Origin: Paraburkholderia sp.
GTDB taxonomy: Bacteria > Pseudomonadota > Gammaproteobacteria > Burkholderiales > Burkholderiaceae
Direction: 5' to 3'
NCBI RefSeq assembly: GCF_024281035.1
Contig: NZ_JAMXLH010000004.1
Coordinates: forward strand, 45,922-109,921
DNA length: 64,000 bases
Made by a program: the position numbers and the translations under genes
The notes under the pieces: model-generated
Seen by the model: only the letters and a program-made list of their open reading frames with translations
What the model was told of the DNA's origin: nothing
Database searches by the model: none
Shown: positions 50,606 to 61,358 of the stretch, in pieces
Position numbering within the stretch: position 1 is the first letter of the stretch
How the letters are laid out: every line of letters starts with the position of its first letter

Positions 50606-51387
50606 CACATCGCCTTCCCGCTACCCGGCTGCCCAGGCGACGATTCCATCACCGGCGCAGGCGGCTGCTGATCGATCGGACGCGAACTCACCGATGCGTC
50701 CGGCACCGCGCCCACCGTCGGCTCCTCGGCGGCATTGGCCGGCGCCGGGGCGCTCGGCGCCGCAGCAACCGGAGCCGCCTGGCCAGGCTGAATGTACTGA
50801 TAGACCTTCACGACTTTCGCAACGCCCATCACCTTGCTCGTCGCGTCGGCGGCAGTGGCGCCTTCCTGCTGCGTCACGAGGCCCATCAGGTAGACGGTCC
50901 CGCGCTCGCTCACCACCTTGAAGTTGTTCGCGGAGATGTCCTTGTACGCGATCAGCTCGGCCTTCACGCGTCCTTCGAGGTACGAGTCGTTCGCCCGCGA
51001 CGAGAACGAGCTCGCCGGCTCCACCGCCAGTTCGTTGACGACCGACTCGACGTTCGCGATCGCCCGCGCCGTCGTCTCGGCCTTCTGCCGCGATGCTTCG
51101 TCCGGTACTTCGCCGGTCAGCAGCACGCGCTGGTTGAACACCGCCACGTTGATGTGCGCCGTGTCCGGCAAATTCTTGGTGATATCGGACAACGCCTTCA
51201 CCTGGATCTCGCGGTCCTCGGTCTGCGAGCCCACCGTGCGCCGGTCGGTCGCCACGAGCGCCGTGCCGCCCGCCGCGCCCGCGAGCGCAAGGAAGCAGCC
51301 CTGCAGGCTCGCCGAGAGTGCGGCCGCAAATCCAATCGTCAGCGTCGTGCGCACCAGTGCGCTATGGATGCCGTATCTGCTCTTCAA
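50605..51387 (-). CDS. BON-domain lipoprotein (DolP-like)
   Basis: 260 residues from TTG 51387, which has AAGGAG seven bases before; ATG 51420 is in frame but overlaps the SIS stop and lacks a site. Lipobox ASLQGC with Cys at residue 31. Two BON domains (DITKNLPDTAHINVAVFNQRVLLTGEVPD and VKAELIAYKDISANNFKVVSERGTVYLMG, about 80-145 and 155-220), then a Pro/Ala tail. DolP-type proteins bind anionic phospholipid and maintain outer-membrane integrity. E. coli has the same order yraN-diaA-dolP. Confidence 0.88.
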   Translation of the reverse strand: MKSRYGIHSALVRTTLTIGFAAALSASLQGCFLALAGAAGGTALVATDRRTVGSQTEDREIQVKALSDITKNLPDTAHINVAVFNQRVLLTGEVPDEASRQKAETTARAIANVESVVNELAVEPASSFSSRANDSYLEGRVKAELIAYKDISANNFKVVSERGTVYLMGLVTQQEGATAADATSKVMGVAKVVKVYQYIQPGQAAPVAAAPSAPAPANAAEEPTVGAVPDASVSSRPIDQQPPAPVMESSPGQPGSGKAM

Positions 51388-51412
51388 CGTCACTCTCCTT
51401 CGTCCATCGGTG

Positions 51413-52670
<1,258 letters not shown>

Positions 52671-52707
52671 TGTCGGCCTCCTTTCTTGCGCTCGCGCGTT
52701 TCGTGCC

Positions 52708-53631
52708 ATGACGTCCCTCCTCGAACTCGCACAGGCCCAGCAATACCCGGCCGCCACGCTGTACGTCGTGGCGACGCCCATCGGCAATCTCGCCGACATC
52801 ACCTTGCGCGCGCTGCACGTGCTCGGTCTCGTCGACCGCATCGCCGCCGAGGACACGCGCAACACCGGCCAGTTGCTCGCCCGCTATGGCATGACGAAGC
52901 CGCTCATCGCCGTGCACGAGCACAACGAGCGCGAGGCCGCGCAGCGCGTGATCGACTATCTGCGCGCGGGCGAGCGCGTAGCCTGTGTGTCCGACGCGGG
53001 CACGCCCGGCATTTCCGATCCGGGCGCGAAGCTCGTCGAGGCCGTGCGCGACGCCGGTTTCCAGGTCGTGCCGCTGCCCGGCGCGAGCGCGCTCGCCACC
53101 GCATTGAGCGCAGCCGGCGACTGGGTGACGACGTTCACGTTCGTCGGTTTTCTTCCGCCGAAGCTGAAGCAGCGCGCGAGCGCACTGCAGCCGCTCGCGG
53201 CGCACGAGCACGCGATGGTGTTCTACGAGGCGCCTCATCGCATCGTGGAAACCGTTCAGGCGCTTGCGGACGCGTTCGGGCCGGAGCGGCGCCTGTTGAT
53301 CGGCCGGGAACTGACGAAATTACATGAGTCGCTCCATCGCTGCACCCTGGCCGAAGGGCCAGCGTGGCTCGCCGGCGATGCCAATCGTCAACGCGGGGAG
53401 TTCGTGCTGGTCGTGGAGGGCGCGAGCGGCGCCGCTTCGTCCGACGGCGATCAAGATGCGCTATTGCGCGTGCTGCTACAGGAGGTCCCCGTGAAGACCG
53501 CCGCGAAGCTCGCTGCGGCACTGACTGGGGCATCGCGCAACGCGCTCTACGCGCGCGCGCTCGAACTGAAAGGCGAGAAAGAAGCGGACGGAATAGCGGA
53601 CGCAGAACCGGACGCAGAACCGGGCGACTGA
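52708..53631 (+). CDS. rsmI: 16S rRNA (cytidine(1402)-2'-O)-methyltransferase
   Basis: 307 residues. [20 protein letters not shown] (N-terminal RsmI signature), [24 protein letters not shown] and [13 protein letters not shown] for SAM binding, FVGFLPPK and FYEAPHRI. RsmI acts with RsmH on C1402 of 16S rRNA at the decoding centre. ATG 52708 gives the normal N terminus; no clear ribosome site, and the leader overlaps the yraN start region on the other strand. A convergent rlpA gene follows with a shared terminator. Confidence 0.95.
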   Translation: MTSLLELAQAQQYPAATLYVVATPIGNLADITLRALHVLGLVDRIAAEDTRNTGQLLARYGMTKPLIAVHEHNEREAAQRVIDYLRAGERVACVSDAGTPGISDPGAKLVEAVRDAGFQVVPLPGASALATALSAAGDWVTTFTFVGFLPPKLKQRASALQPLAAHEHAMVFYEAPHRIVETVQALADAFGPERRLLIGRELTKLHESLHRCTLAEGPAWLAGDANRQRGEFVLVVEGASGAASSDGDQDALLRVLLQEVPVKTAAKLAAALTGASRNALYARALELKGEKEADGIADAEPDAEPGD

Positions 53632-53636
53632 AATGC

Positions 53637-53668
53637 AAAAGGGCCGCCGTTCAAACGGCGGCCCTTCC
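53637..53668. terminator. bidirectional terminator between rsmI and rlpA
   Basis: 13-bp perfect arms AAGGGCCGCCGTT (53639-53651) / AACGGCGGCCCTT (53654-53666), with A residues to the left for the minus direction. Confidence 0.85.
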
Positions 53669-53691
53669 GAATCCGGCGCGGCGATCGGCGA

Positions 53692-54285
53692 TCAGTTATC
53701 GCTGTTTGAGGCGACTTGCTGCGCCAGCGCGAGCTTCGCCTCGTCGCGCGAAAGACCTTCGATCTTCACGTTCGCGACGCCCGCATGCTGCAGGCCGAGC
53801 TTCTTCGCTGCCGCATACGAGAGGTCGATCACGCGCCCGCGCTTGAAGGGTCCGCGGTCGTTGATCTTCACGACGACCGATTTCGCGGTTGAGGGCACGA
53901 TCACGCGCACGTAAGCGCCGAGCGGCAGCGTGCGGTGCGCGGCGGTCAGGTTGCCCATATTGAAGCGCTCGCCACTCGCGGTGCGGCGTCCGTGGAAGGC
54001 GCGGCCGTACCACGACGCGCGGCCCGTCTGGTGAAACGACGAGACGTCCGGGCTATCGCCGATCGGCTGGGCGCCGGCCAGCGACTTGTCGCCGCCGGTG
54101 CCCGATGCGGGTAGCGCCGAGAGCGCCGAACCATAGCCTGGCGGCGCGCCGAACGCGGTGTGCGCGCCCGTGGTGTGGAGGGCCGCCTGATCGGACGGAC
54201 TCTGCGGACCGGGCGGCATGGCGCAACCGGCCAGCACGGACACGGCTGCGAGACTCCCGAGTCTTCGAGAAAGTCTGAGTTTCAT
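53692..54285 (-). CDS. rlpA: RlpA-like septal ring lytic transglycosylase
   Basis: 197 residues. Lipoprotein signal with LAGC lipobox (Cys at residue 22), a Ser/Gly/Pro linker, then the double-psi beta-barrel: TGRASWYGRAFHGRRTASGE, LPLGAYVRVIVPSTAKSVVV and INDRGPFKRGRVIDLS, with the catalytic Asp of NDRGP. RlpA cleaves naked glycan strands at the septum. The C-terminal SPOR domain of longer homologs is absent, which is common in Burkholderia. Start ATG 54285 chosen for the signal peptide. Confidence 0.9.
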   Translation of the reverse strand: MKLRLSRRLGSLAAVSVLAGCAMPPGPQSPSDQAALHTTGAHTAFGAPPGYGSALSALPASGTGGDKSLAGAQPIGDSPDVSSFHQTGRASWYGRAFHGRRTASGERFNMGNLTAAHRTLPLGAYVRVIVPSTAKSVVVKINDRGPFKRGRVIDLSYAAAKKLGLQHAGVANVKIEGLSRDEAKLALAQQVASNSDN

Positions 54286-54295
54286 AAGCTTGCCA

Positions 54296-54670
54296 TCACA
54301 AGTCGAAACCCTTCGGCGTTGTCGTAGCACGCGGCTGAAAGGCTTCGGCGGCGCCAGGCGCGGCAACGCTCCTCTCGCGAATGACGAGTTCGAGCAGGCA
54401 CCCGGATGCGACCCCTATTGGGTCGCCAACCGCTGGTTTTATTCCACGTCTGGCGCAACCTGTCCCCGGCAGCCTGACCAGACCCCACATGCCGCCATCG
54501 AACGTGATTTCACGACGTGACTTCTCGTTCAGGGGCGCCAGTGACACATGGCGCGCAGGAACGGCGGCGTAGGCCCCACCCAGCGTCACGGCAGCAAGGC
54601 CGTTGCAGGCGCGTGGCGCCTGGCTGGGCAAGACGTGCGGTGCCGGAAGGACCGGCACCTGATTTGCCAT
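54296..54670 (-). CDS. possible hypothetical protein upstream of rlpA
   Basis: 124 residues beginning MANQVPVLPAPHVLPSQAPR. No domain, no good ribosome site, and codon use only partly typical. It ends 10 bp before rlpA on the same strand. It may be non-coding leader instead. Confidence 0.3.
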   Translation of the reverse strand: MANQVPVLPAPHVLPSQAPRACNGLAAVTLGGAYAAVPARHVSLAPLNEKSRREITFDGGMWGLVRLPGTGCARRGIKPAVGDPIGVASGCLLELVIRERSVAAPGAAEAFQPRATTTPKGFDL

Positions 54671-55053
54671 CGCTTCAGTCCGCAAAAAGGCGGTCGTCCG
54701 GCGACGGCACTGCTTGACGGCGATGCATCGGAACCCTTTTTCAAGCGGGTCGCATCGCCCAGTGAATGCACGAAAAACGTGTGCGTAGGGGCGCATTATA
54801 CCCAAAATCAATTCCTGTCATCCAAGTTCGCCCCGAATCTCGATGATTTATATCTATCGGCGTAACAACGCCGGTTGCCAAGCCCCGTCCAGCGGGGCTT
54901 CCCGGTGAATGCCCCTGCCCGTACAGCCAGCTGCGCGACCACGTGACACGGCCGCTCGCGTGCGCCGGTACAATCGGGGCTTTGGCCTCGGCCCGTCATT
55001 CGGGCCACCCTGGGCCACCCCCGCCCCCCCTTTTCCGCGCGCAATCCAAACGC
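54671..55053. other. gene-free interval with one hairpin
   Basis: AAGCCCCG / CGGGGCTT at 54880-54900 without a T run. It also holds the promoter of the hydrolase-exonuclease pair. Nothing else is supported. Confidence 0.45.
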
Positions 55054-55698
55054 ATGAAAGTCACGCTGATTCCCGTCACGCCGTTCCAGCAAAACTGCTC
55101 GCTGCTCGTCTGCGAAGCGACGCGCCGCGCGGCTGTCGTCGATCCGGGCGGCGATCTCGAGCGAATCGAGGCCGAGCTCGCGCGTCAGGAGGTGCAGCTC
55201 GAAAAGGTGCTGCTCACGCACGGCCACGTCGATCACTGCGCCGGCGCGAAAACGCTCGCCACGAAATTCGGCGTGCCGATCGAGGGGCCGCACGAGGACG
55301 AGCGCTTCTGGATCGACAAGCTCGCGGAGCAGAGCGCGCGCTTCGGCTTCCAGGCCGCCGAGGCTTTCGAGCCCGACCGCTGGCTCAACGACGGCGACAC
55401 CGTACGCTTCGGCGACGAAGAACTGGAGGTCTATCACTGCCCGGGCCATACGCCCGGTCATGTAATTTTCTCCAGTCGTGCGCACCGTCTTGCAATCGTC
55501 GGCGACGTGCTGTTCGCGGGTTCGATCGGCCGCACCGATTTTCCGCGCGGCAACCATGCCGATCTGATCCGCTCGATCCGCGAAAAACTCTGGCCGCTCG
55601 GCGACGACGTCACGTTCGTGCCCGGTCACGGCCCGGTTTCGACCTTCGGTGAAGAGCGCCGCTCCAACCCTTACGTAGCAGACGGCGTACCCGGATGA
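55054..55698 (+). CDS. glyoxalase II-like MBL-fold hydrolase (YcbL type)
   Basis: 214 residues, the short glyoxalase-II form without the C-terminal glutathione domain. [11 protein letters not shown] gives HxHxDH, then [29 protein letters not shown] and [11 protein letters not shown] complete the two-metal site. It hydrolyses lactoylglutathione or related thioesters in the cytosol. Start ATG 55054; its stop overlaps the exonuclease start by 4 bp. Confidence 0.9.
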   Translation: MKVTLIPVTPFQQNCSLLVCEATRRAAVVDPGGDLERIEAELARQEVQLEKVLLTHGHVDHCAGAKTLATKFGVPIEGPHEDERFWIDKLAEQSARFGFQAAEAFEPDRWLNDGDTVRFGDEELEVYHCPGHTPGHVIFSSRAHRLAIVGDVLFAGSIGRTDFPRGNHADLIRSIREKLWPLGDDVTFVPGHGPVSTFGEERRSNPYVADGVPG

Positions 55699-56339
55699 TG
55701 AATAACGTCGCCATCGAAGAGATTTACGTCAGCACCGACGTCGAGGCCGACGGCCCGATCCCCGGCCCGCATTCGATGTTGAGTTTCGCGTCGGCGGCCT
55801 TTACCGCCGACAAGCGTCTGATCGCCACCTTCTCCGCGAATCTCGCCACGCTCGAAGGCGCGGCGGCGCATCCGGTGCAGGCCGCCTGGTGGGAAACGCA
55901 GCCCGAGGCGTGGGCCGCCTGCCGCAAGGATCTGCAGGATCCGGCGGCGGCGTTGGTCGCTTACGTGGAGTGGGTTGAGGCGTTGCCCGGCAAGCCCGTG
56001 TTCGTCGCAATGCCCGCGGGTTTCGATTTCACGTTCATGTTCTGGTACATGATGCGTTTCGCGGGGCGCTGCCCGTTTTCGTGGTCGGCGCTCGACATCA
56101 AGACGCTTGCATTCGCCATGACCGGGCTGCCCTACCGCAAGTGCATCAAGCCGCGCTTGCCGAAGCACTGGTTCGACGAGCATCCGCACACGCACGTCGC
56201 GCTCGACGATGCCATCGAGCAAGGCGCGCTTTTTTGCAACATGCTCGCCGAGCTGCGTGCACGGGAGGCCGCGCGCGAGGCCGCCGACCGTGAAAGGGAC
56301 GCCTCAGGGCAAAACGCCGCGCGGAACCCGGCAAATTAG
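55695..56339 (+). CDS. DEDD-family exonuclease-like protein
   Basis: 214 residues. [14 protein letters not shown] (Asp and Glu), [15 protein letters not shown] (Asp) and [11 protein letters not shown] (His, Asp) form an RNase-T/DNA-pol-III-epsilon-like site. The C-terminal helix is Arg/Glu/Ala-rich. It is coupled to the hydrolase gene upstream. Small exonucleases of this kind are chromosomal in Burkholderiaceae; substrate unknown. Confidence 0.78.
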   Translation: MMNNVAIEEIYVSTDVEADGPIPGPHSMLSFASAAFTADKRLIATFSANLATLEGAAAHPVQAAWWETQPEAWAACRKDLQDPAAALVAYVEWVEALPGKPVFVAMPAGFDFTFMFWYMMRFAGRCPFSWSALDIKTLAFAMTGLPYRKCIKPRLPKHWFDEHPHTHVALDDAIEQGALFCNMLAELRAREAAREAADRERDASGQNAARNPAN

Positions 56340-56429
56340 GCAATCTGCCTCCTCAATGCCTGCGCGCATTGCGTTTCGTTTTCCTGGCCTCTAACATTCA
56401 GGAATACACCGACACCAACGGAGGCGCAG

Positions 56430-56888
56430 TTGACTCTCGATTCGTTCTCTCAAAAGATCCTGCGCCTGCTGCAACTCGATGCGCGCCGGTCGGTGCAGGA
56501 AATCTCCGATCAGGTGGGGTTGTCCAGCACGCCGTGCTGGCGCCGCATCAAGGACATGGAACAATCGGGCGTGATCCAGCGTTACACGGCGCTGCTCGAT
56601 CGGGAAAAGCTCGGGCTGCACGTCTGCGCGCTCGCGCATATCCATCTGACGCGTCACACCGAAGGCGGCGTCGAGCAGTTCGAGCGTGAGATCGCCACCT
56701 GCCCCGAAGTCACCGAGTGCTACAGCACGACCGGGGAATCCGACTACATCCTCAAGATCGTCGCGCCGGACATCAAGTCATACGACACGTTCCTGCACGA
56801 GCGCATCTTCCGCATCCCCGCTGTCGCGCAGGTGCGCACGAGCGTCGTGCTGCGCGAAATCAAGTTCGATACGCAATTGCCGCTCTGA
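56430..56888 (+). CDS. Lrp/AsnC-family transcriptional regulator, TTG start
   Basis: 152 residues. HTH at about 7-50 (DSFSQKILRLLQLDARRSVQEIS, LSSTPCWRRIKDMEQSGVI) and RAM domain with CPEVTECYSTTGESDYILKIV. The initiator is TTG with GGAGG five bases upstream; no ATG fits. The CWRRI recognition helix is typical of a large Lrp subgroup. No obvious divergent target; the preceding gene is on the same strand. Confidence 0.9.
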   Translation: MTLDSFSQKILRLLQLDARRSVQEISDQVGLSSTPCWRRIKDMEQSGVIQRYTALLDREKLGLHVCALAHIHLTRHTEGGVEQFEREIATCPEVTECYSTTGESDYILKIVAPDIKSYDTFLHERIFRIPAVAQVRTSVVLREIKFDTQLPL

Positions 56889-56948
56889 AGCGGCACGCCC
56901 CGCCCCGCCCGACGGCGCCGCTGCACCGCTATGTTCAACCCGCTGCGT

Positions 56949-58145
56949 TCAACCCGCCGCGGGCGGCGCGCTGGCGTGGTCGCGCGGCACCGGCTCCGCG
57001 CCGGCCGCATGCTCGACGACATGCACGACGTCGAGCCGGTTCGCGCCGATGCGCTTCTTGATCGCGTCGAGATCGACGCCGGCAACGCGCGCGATGTCGT
57101 CCCCGGCAGCCAGCGCCACCTGCACGGCAAGCCCGCCGCTCAGATAGTGCAGCGTCACCGATTCGACGTGTACGCCACTCTCGGCGAACACGTCGCGCAA
57201 GGTTTCGATCAGCACCTCGCGCGGCGGCAGGTTCGCCACCGAACGCACGTGCATGTCGTCCTCTGGGTCGACGTGAATAAGCGCATCGAGCACACGCGAA
57301 TCGGTGAGCACGCGCTTGCGCGCAGTCTCCGCGATGTAGTGGCCTTCGGAGACCGAAATGTACGGATCGACGAGGATGTGCGCGTCCACCAGCGCGAGGT
57401 CGCCGGTCTTGCGCGTGCGCATTTCGTGGACGTCGAGCACGCCCGGCGTCGACAGCAGCAGCGCGCGCAGGTTGGCCGTGTCCGTTTCGTCGAGTGCGCG
57501 GTCGGAGAGATCCTGCAGCGCGTCCCAGCCGAACACCCAGCCCATGCGCGCCACCATGAAGCCGACAATCGCCGCCGCAATCGGGTCGAGCAGCCGCACG
57601 CCCGCGAGGCTGCCGACAATGCCGATCGCCACCACAAGTGAGGACGCCGCGTCCGAGCGCGCATGCCAGGCATTGGCGATCAGCATTTGCGAGCGCACGC
57701 GCTGCGCCTCGCGCAGCATGTAGCGAAACAGCCCTTCCTTCGAGGCGAGCACGAGAACGGCGACCACGAGCGCGCTGATATGCACGGGCGGAATGTCGCC
57801 GAGATTTGCGATACGCGTGCCCGCGCGCCACAGCATGCCCATGCCGACAGCGATCAGCAACGCGCCGAGAAAGAGCGATGCGACGGTTTCGTAGCGGCTA
57901 TGGCCGTAGTTATGATCGGCATCCGGTTTCGCGCCGCTGTGCCGGTTCGCCAGCAGCACGACGAAATCGGAAACAAGATCGGCAAGCGAGTGAATACCGT
58001 CGGCGACGAGTGCCTGCGAATGCGCAATCACACCCACCGTGATTTGCAGCACGACGAGCACCGAATTGACGGCGACGCTCACGAGCGTGGTTATGCGCGC
58101 GACCCGGTGTTTATCTGATAACGACGCGACGGCTGGAGTGGGCAT
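56949..58145 (-). CDS. cation diffusion facilitator (CDF) metal exporter
   Basis: 398 residues. Six membrane segments between residues 10 and 215: VSVAVNSVLVVLQITVGV, ALVADGIHSLADLVSD with the Asp of the metal site (HSLAD), DADHNYGHSRYETVASL, and NAWHARSDAASSLVVA (second HxxxD). Then a cytoplasmic ferredoxin-like domain and, beyond 300, an extra second alpha/beta domain. CDF proteins export Zn, Co, Fe or Mn by proton antiport. Start 58145 lacks a purine-rich site. The long C-terminal part is typical of the Burkholderia members. Confidence 0.9.
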   Translation of the reverse strand: MPTPAVASLSDKHRVARITTLVSVAVNSVLVVLQITVGVIAHSQALVADGIHSLADLVSDFVVLLANRHSGAKPDADHNYGHSRYETVASLFLGALLIAVGMGMLWRAGTRIANLGDIPPVHISALVVAVLVLASKEGLFRYMLREAQRVRSQMLIANAWHARSDAASSLVVAIGIVGSLAGVRLLDPIAAAIVGFMVARMGWVFGWDALQDLSDRALDETDTANLRALLLSTPGVLDVHEMRTRKTGDLALVDAHILVDPYISVSEGHYIAETARKRVLTDSRVLDALIHVDPEDDMHVRSVANLPPREVLIETLRDVFAESGVHVESVTLHYLSGGLAVQVALAAGDDIARVAGVDLDAIKKRIGANRLDVVHVVEHAAGAEPVPRDHASAPPAAG

Positions 58146-58300
58146 ACGAGGAGAAAAGGGCGAATGCGGGAATATCCACGATTGTAATCGCGGCATCCTC
58201 GTTAATTCGAGACCACCACGAAAATTCCTTTTAAATCATATATCTACAGGAACGCGAAGCATTCGCATCAAGGCCGCCCGACGGCCGGATCGCAGACAGC

Positions 58301-58336
58301 AAAAAAGCCGCGCGTCATGACGACTTGCGCGGCTTT
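58301..58336 (-). terminator. terminator of the H-NS-like gene
   Basis: AAAGCCGCGC / GCGCGGCTTT (10 bp), A run on the left giving Ts on the minus strand, about 110 bp after the gene. Confidence 0.85.
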
Positions 58337-58446
58337 CGACCAGGCGGGCCCTTGGGATTGGTCTTCTTCAAGACTGGCCCCTGGTACTGCCCCTGAAGAC
58401 TGAACCTCGGAACTGGCCAGGACCCGCCCGATGACTTACGCCGGTA

Positions 58447-58752
58447 TTACTTCTCGATCAGAAACTTTTCACGGTCTTGACCAGCAATCCAGCGGGGCGG
58501 CTTGCCGCGGCCGGACCACGTAGCACCGCTTTCGGGATCGCGATATTTGGGGGCTACGCTGGCGCGCGAGCGGCTCGCCTTGGCGTTCTTGCCGCTGGCA
58601 CGGCCACCGCCGAGTTCGGCAAGCGTAATGCCGTAATCGGCCATTTTTTGCTTGATTTCGTCAAGAACTTCGGCATATTCACGTGCCTTCGCCTCTTCAA
58701 TCTGCTTCTCCAGCTTTTCACGCTGGGCGAGTAGTTCCTTGTAGGAAGACAT
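58447..58752 (-). CDS. H-NS-family DNA-binding protein
   Basis: 101 residues. N-terminal coiled-coil oligomerisation region (YKELLAQREKLEKQIEEAKAREYAEV), a basic Ser/Lys linker, and the C-terminal DNA-binding motif TWSGRGKPPRWI. Xenogeneic silencers of this BprA/Bv3F type bind AT-rich DNA and repress foreign genes. Start 58752 follows AAAGG. The gene has AT-rich flanks, which could allow autoregulation. Its presence 8 kb from the integrated element is only a position, not evidence of control. Confidence 0.92.
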   Translation of the reverse strand: MSSYKELLAQREKLEKQIEEAKAREYAEVLDEIKQKMADYGITLAELGGGRASGKNAKASRSRASVAPKYRDPESGATWSGRGKPPRWIAGQDREKFLIEK

Positions 58753-59187
58753 AGTTACCTTTGTGGTTTTGGCATTTACGGCCACCGGTCTTGTGCCGGT
58801 ATGCCGAATGACGGTTCTGTGCCCCGGAAAGTGGAGGCGAGATTAGCACAAAATTGAATATCCGTAAAAGTGTAAGGAATAAAAATTATTATAAGCCCGT
58901 AGTCAGAATAGCCCGGCCGCAACGTGGCATCCGGTACTTCTCGTCCACCGCTTACCTGCTTTTCATCCTTTTCTTATCCGATACAAATCAACACTTGCGC
59001 TTAATGGGGTGTTTGACGGATTATTCCCACCCTACTTAATTATCAATTTATGGAAATGTTTTGGTTCGGAAACGTCGAACATTTCATTTCATGCGAACTT
59101 TTGCGAATACGGTCGCTGCATCATCCGATGCAGGATGATGAAATTCAATTTTCGCGGGCCGGCACTTGCATCACGTCAAAAAATAAT
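58753..59187. other. AT-rich gene-free interval
   Basis: 435 bp upstream of the H-NS-like gene, clearly AT-richer than its surroundings. It contains CATCATCC (59119-59126) / GGATGATG (59133-59140), an 8-bp hairpin, near the stop of the next minus-strand gene. No gene supported. Confidence 0.5.
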
Positions 59188-59856
59188 TCAGCTCCGATGG
59201 CGCTCGATGCAATCCGCTAACCCCGCGTACAGGGACGGGAGGTCCGGTTGCGGAGCGTCAAAGATAAAGCGCGTGCGCACGCCGTCGATCCGCAGATCGG
59301 CGCCGTAGCGGTCGACGCCCGCCAGTTCGAGCCCCGGCCGCCGCGCGGCATGCGCTTCGAAAAACGCGATCAGCGTGGTCTCGTCCTGTGCTGACAGCGG
59401 ATCGAGCGTGTCGAGATCCGCGCCGTCCAGCCAGCCCATCGCCCCAAATCCGGCGATATAGCGCAAGCGCTCGACGTGCAGCACCCAGAACGCGAAATCG
59501 CCGAGATCGAGATAGCGCTGCGCGTCGGGGTGATAGCGCAGGTAGCGGCGCGCGACGTCTGCCTCGTCATCGGCATCGACCGACGCGAAGACACCGAGCA
59601 ACGTCTCGCGCGGCGCGTTGAGCACGTCGCCGTCCGGCACGTGCGCGACGAGAAAGCCCGCGCGCGGATCGCCCTGCAGATTGCGGGTGTGCTCGGCAAG
59701 CCGGCTCACGAGGATCACCGGCCGGTGCAATGCATCCGGCGCGAACGGCAAGATGCTCGGATACGGAAAGCCATGCGGCTCGCGCGCGTGCGTCGCGAGC
59801 GTACCGACCGGAACCTGGTGCAGCAAATGGAGCGGAGCTTGAGCGGGTACCTTCAT
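59188..59856 (-). CDS. HugZ-like / pyridoxamine-phosphate-oxidase-fold protein
   Basis: 222 residues. Split-barrel flavin-fold start (GTLATHAREPHGFPYPSILPF, LVSRLAEHTRNLQGDPRAGFLV) and the HugZ-type C-terminal half with ERLRYIAGFGAMGWL. HugZ proteins degrade heme in iron uptake; other family members bind FMN. There is no heme-uptake operon here, so the substrate is open. Start ATG 59856 follows GAGGA at seven bases. Confidence 0.82.
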   Translation of the reverse strand: MKVPAQAPLHLLHQVPVGTLATHAREPHGFPYPSILPFAPDALHRPVILVSRLAEHTRNLQGDPRAGFLVAHVPDGDVLNAPRETLLGVFASVDADDEADVARRYLRYHPDAQRYLDLGDFAFWVLHVERLRYIAGFGAMGWLDGADLDTLDPLSAQDETTLIAFFEAHAARRPGLELAGVDRYGADLRIDGVRTRFIFDAPQPDLPSLYAGLADCIERHRS

Positions 59857-60038
59857 GGGTGGGTCCTCTGGCCAGGCGTTTCGGCCGTGCGGTGACGGCG
59901 GCGCTGCACCGGCGGCATACCGGGCGCGTAATCATATTAGTGCAGCACAGTTGTCGCAGTGCGGCAAGGCGTCGCGACCTTCGTTAGAATCAGCACTTAC
60001 TTTCAGACACCTTCCTTCTTTCTTATCCGGAACTTCCT

Positions 60039-61259
60039 GTGTCCGATCGAACCGCAGAATCCGTCGTCGGCGGGCCCTCGCCCGCTGCCGCGCACCGCGC
60101 CCTGCCCGAGGCGACACGTCAGCGCGCGCGGCTTGCCACGATGGCGCTCTTCTTCATCGCCGGAATGATGTACGCGTCCTGGGGCGTGCACGTTCCGACC
60201 GTGCGCGACCGCTTTCATTTAAGCCCGGCACTGCTGTCGTGCGCGCTGTTCGCCGTCGCAGGCGGCTCGATCGCCGCGATGACGACGATCGGCGGCTGGA
60301 TCGCGCGCGTCGGCACGCGCCGCGCGTGTCTCGCGGGCGGCCTCACGATGTCCGTGTGCGGCGCGCTGATCCTCGTCGTACCGGCGTTCTGGATGCTGCT
60401 CGTCGTGCTGGCGATGTTCGGCGTCGGCATGGCGACGCTCGATGTCGCGATGAACGCCGAAGCCAGCGCGGTCGAAGAGTCGCTCGGCCGTCCGATCATG
60501 TCGGCGCTGCACGGCATGTTCAGCCTCGGCGGCATGGCGGGCGCGGCGATCGGCGGTGCGCTGCTCGCACGCGGAATGGCGCCCGCGGTCCATCTCGCAC
60601 TCGCGTCCGCGCTCGCGACGCTCGTGCTGCTCGCGTCGTGTCCGGTCGTGCTGCCGCACGTGCCGCACCCCACCCACGGCGAGCACGCGCGCACCGGCAA
60701 CCGCTGGCGCACGCCCGCGCTCTGGGCGCTCGGCGGCATCGCGCTGATCGCCCTGATCGCCGAAGGCGCGATGTACGACTGGGCGACGGTCTATATGCGC
60801 GACGTGGTCGTCACGACGCCCGCGCTCGCGAGCGCCGCGTATGCCGCGTTTTCGGGCGGCATGGCCGCCGCGCGTTTCGCGGGCGACGCCGTGCGCAAGC
60901 GCTTCGGCGCGCCGCAGCTCGTCATGGCGAGCGCGTCGCTCGCATGCGCCGGGATGGTCGGCGTACTCGTGCTGCCGTTTGCGTTCACCGCGCTTATGGG
61001 TTTCACGCTGATGGGCCTCGGTCTCGCGAACATGATGCCGGTGCTGTTCGCCGCCGCCGCCCGCGTGAAGGGCATTCACGCGGCCGAAGGGCTCGCGCAT
61101 GTCGCGGGCATTGCGTATTTCGGCCTGCTGTTCGGGCCGGTCGTGATCGGCGCCATCGCGCAGGTGACCAATCTCACGACCGGGCTCGCGGTCGTGGCGC
61201 TGTGCGCCGCGCTCATTGCGTGGGCCGCGCCGAAGGTGCTTGCGCGCCTCGGGATCTGA
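60039..61259 (+). CDS. MFS transporter (YbjJ-like)
   Basis: 406 residues from GTG 60039. Twelve hydrophobic segments; motif A remnant between TM2 and TM3 (GGWIARVGTRRACLAGG), an RPIMSALHGMFSLGGMAG loop and AEGLAHVAGIAYFGLLFGPVVIG near the end, the pattern of YbjJ/fucose-permease-like MFS proteins. Inner-membrane carrier; substrate unknown. A GGAA site precedes the start. It converges with the livK-like gene over a shared terminator. Confidence 0.88.
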   Translation: MSDRTAESVVGGPSPAAAHRALPEATRQRARLATMALFFIAGMMYASWGVHVPTVRDRFHLSPALLSCALFAVAGGSIAAMTTIGGWIARVGTRRACLAGGLTMSVCGALILVVPAFWMLLVVLAMFGVGMATLDVAMNAEASAVEESLGRPIMSALHGMFSLGGMAGAAIGGALLARGMAPAVHLALASALATLVLLASCPVVLPHVPHPTHGEHARTGNRWRTPALWALGGIALIALIAEGAMYDWATVYMRDVVVTTPALASAAYAAFSGGMAAARFAGDAVRKRFGAPQLVMASASLACAGMVGVLVLPFAFTALMGFTLMGLGLANMMPVLFAAAARVKGIHAAEGLAHVAGIAYFGLLFGPVVIGAIAQVTNLTTGLAVVALCAALIAWAAPKVLARLGI

Positions 61260-61287
61260 AACCCCGTAAAACCCCGCATCACAGGCG

Positions 61288-61324
61288 AAAAAAAACACGC
61301 GGACTTTCGTCCGCGTGTGTTTTC
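61288..61324. terminator. bidirectional terminator
   Basis: ACACGCGGAC (61295) / GTCCGCGTGT (61309), loop TTTC, A run left, TTTT right, between two convergent genes. Confidence 0.88.
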
Positions 61325-61358
61325 GTCTTGCTCTCATGCCGCTTGCGCGGCAGTCGAA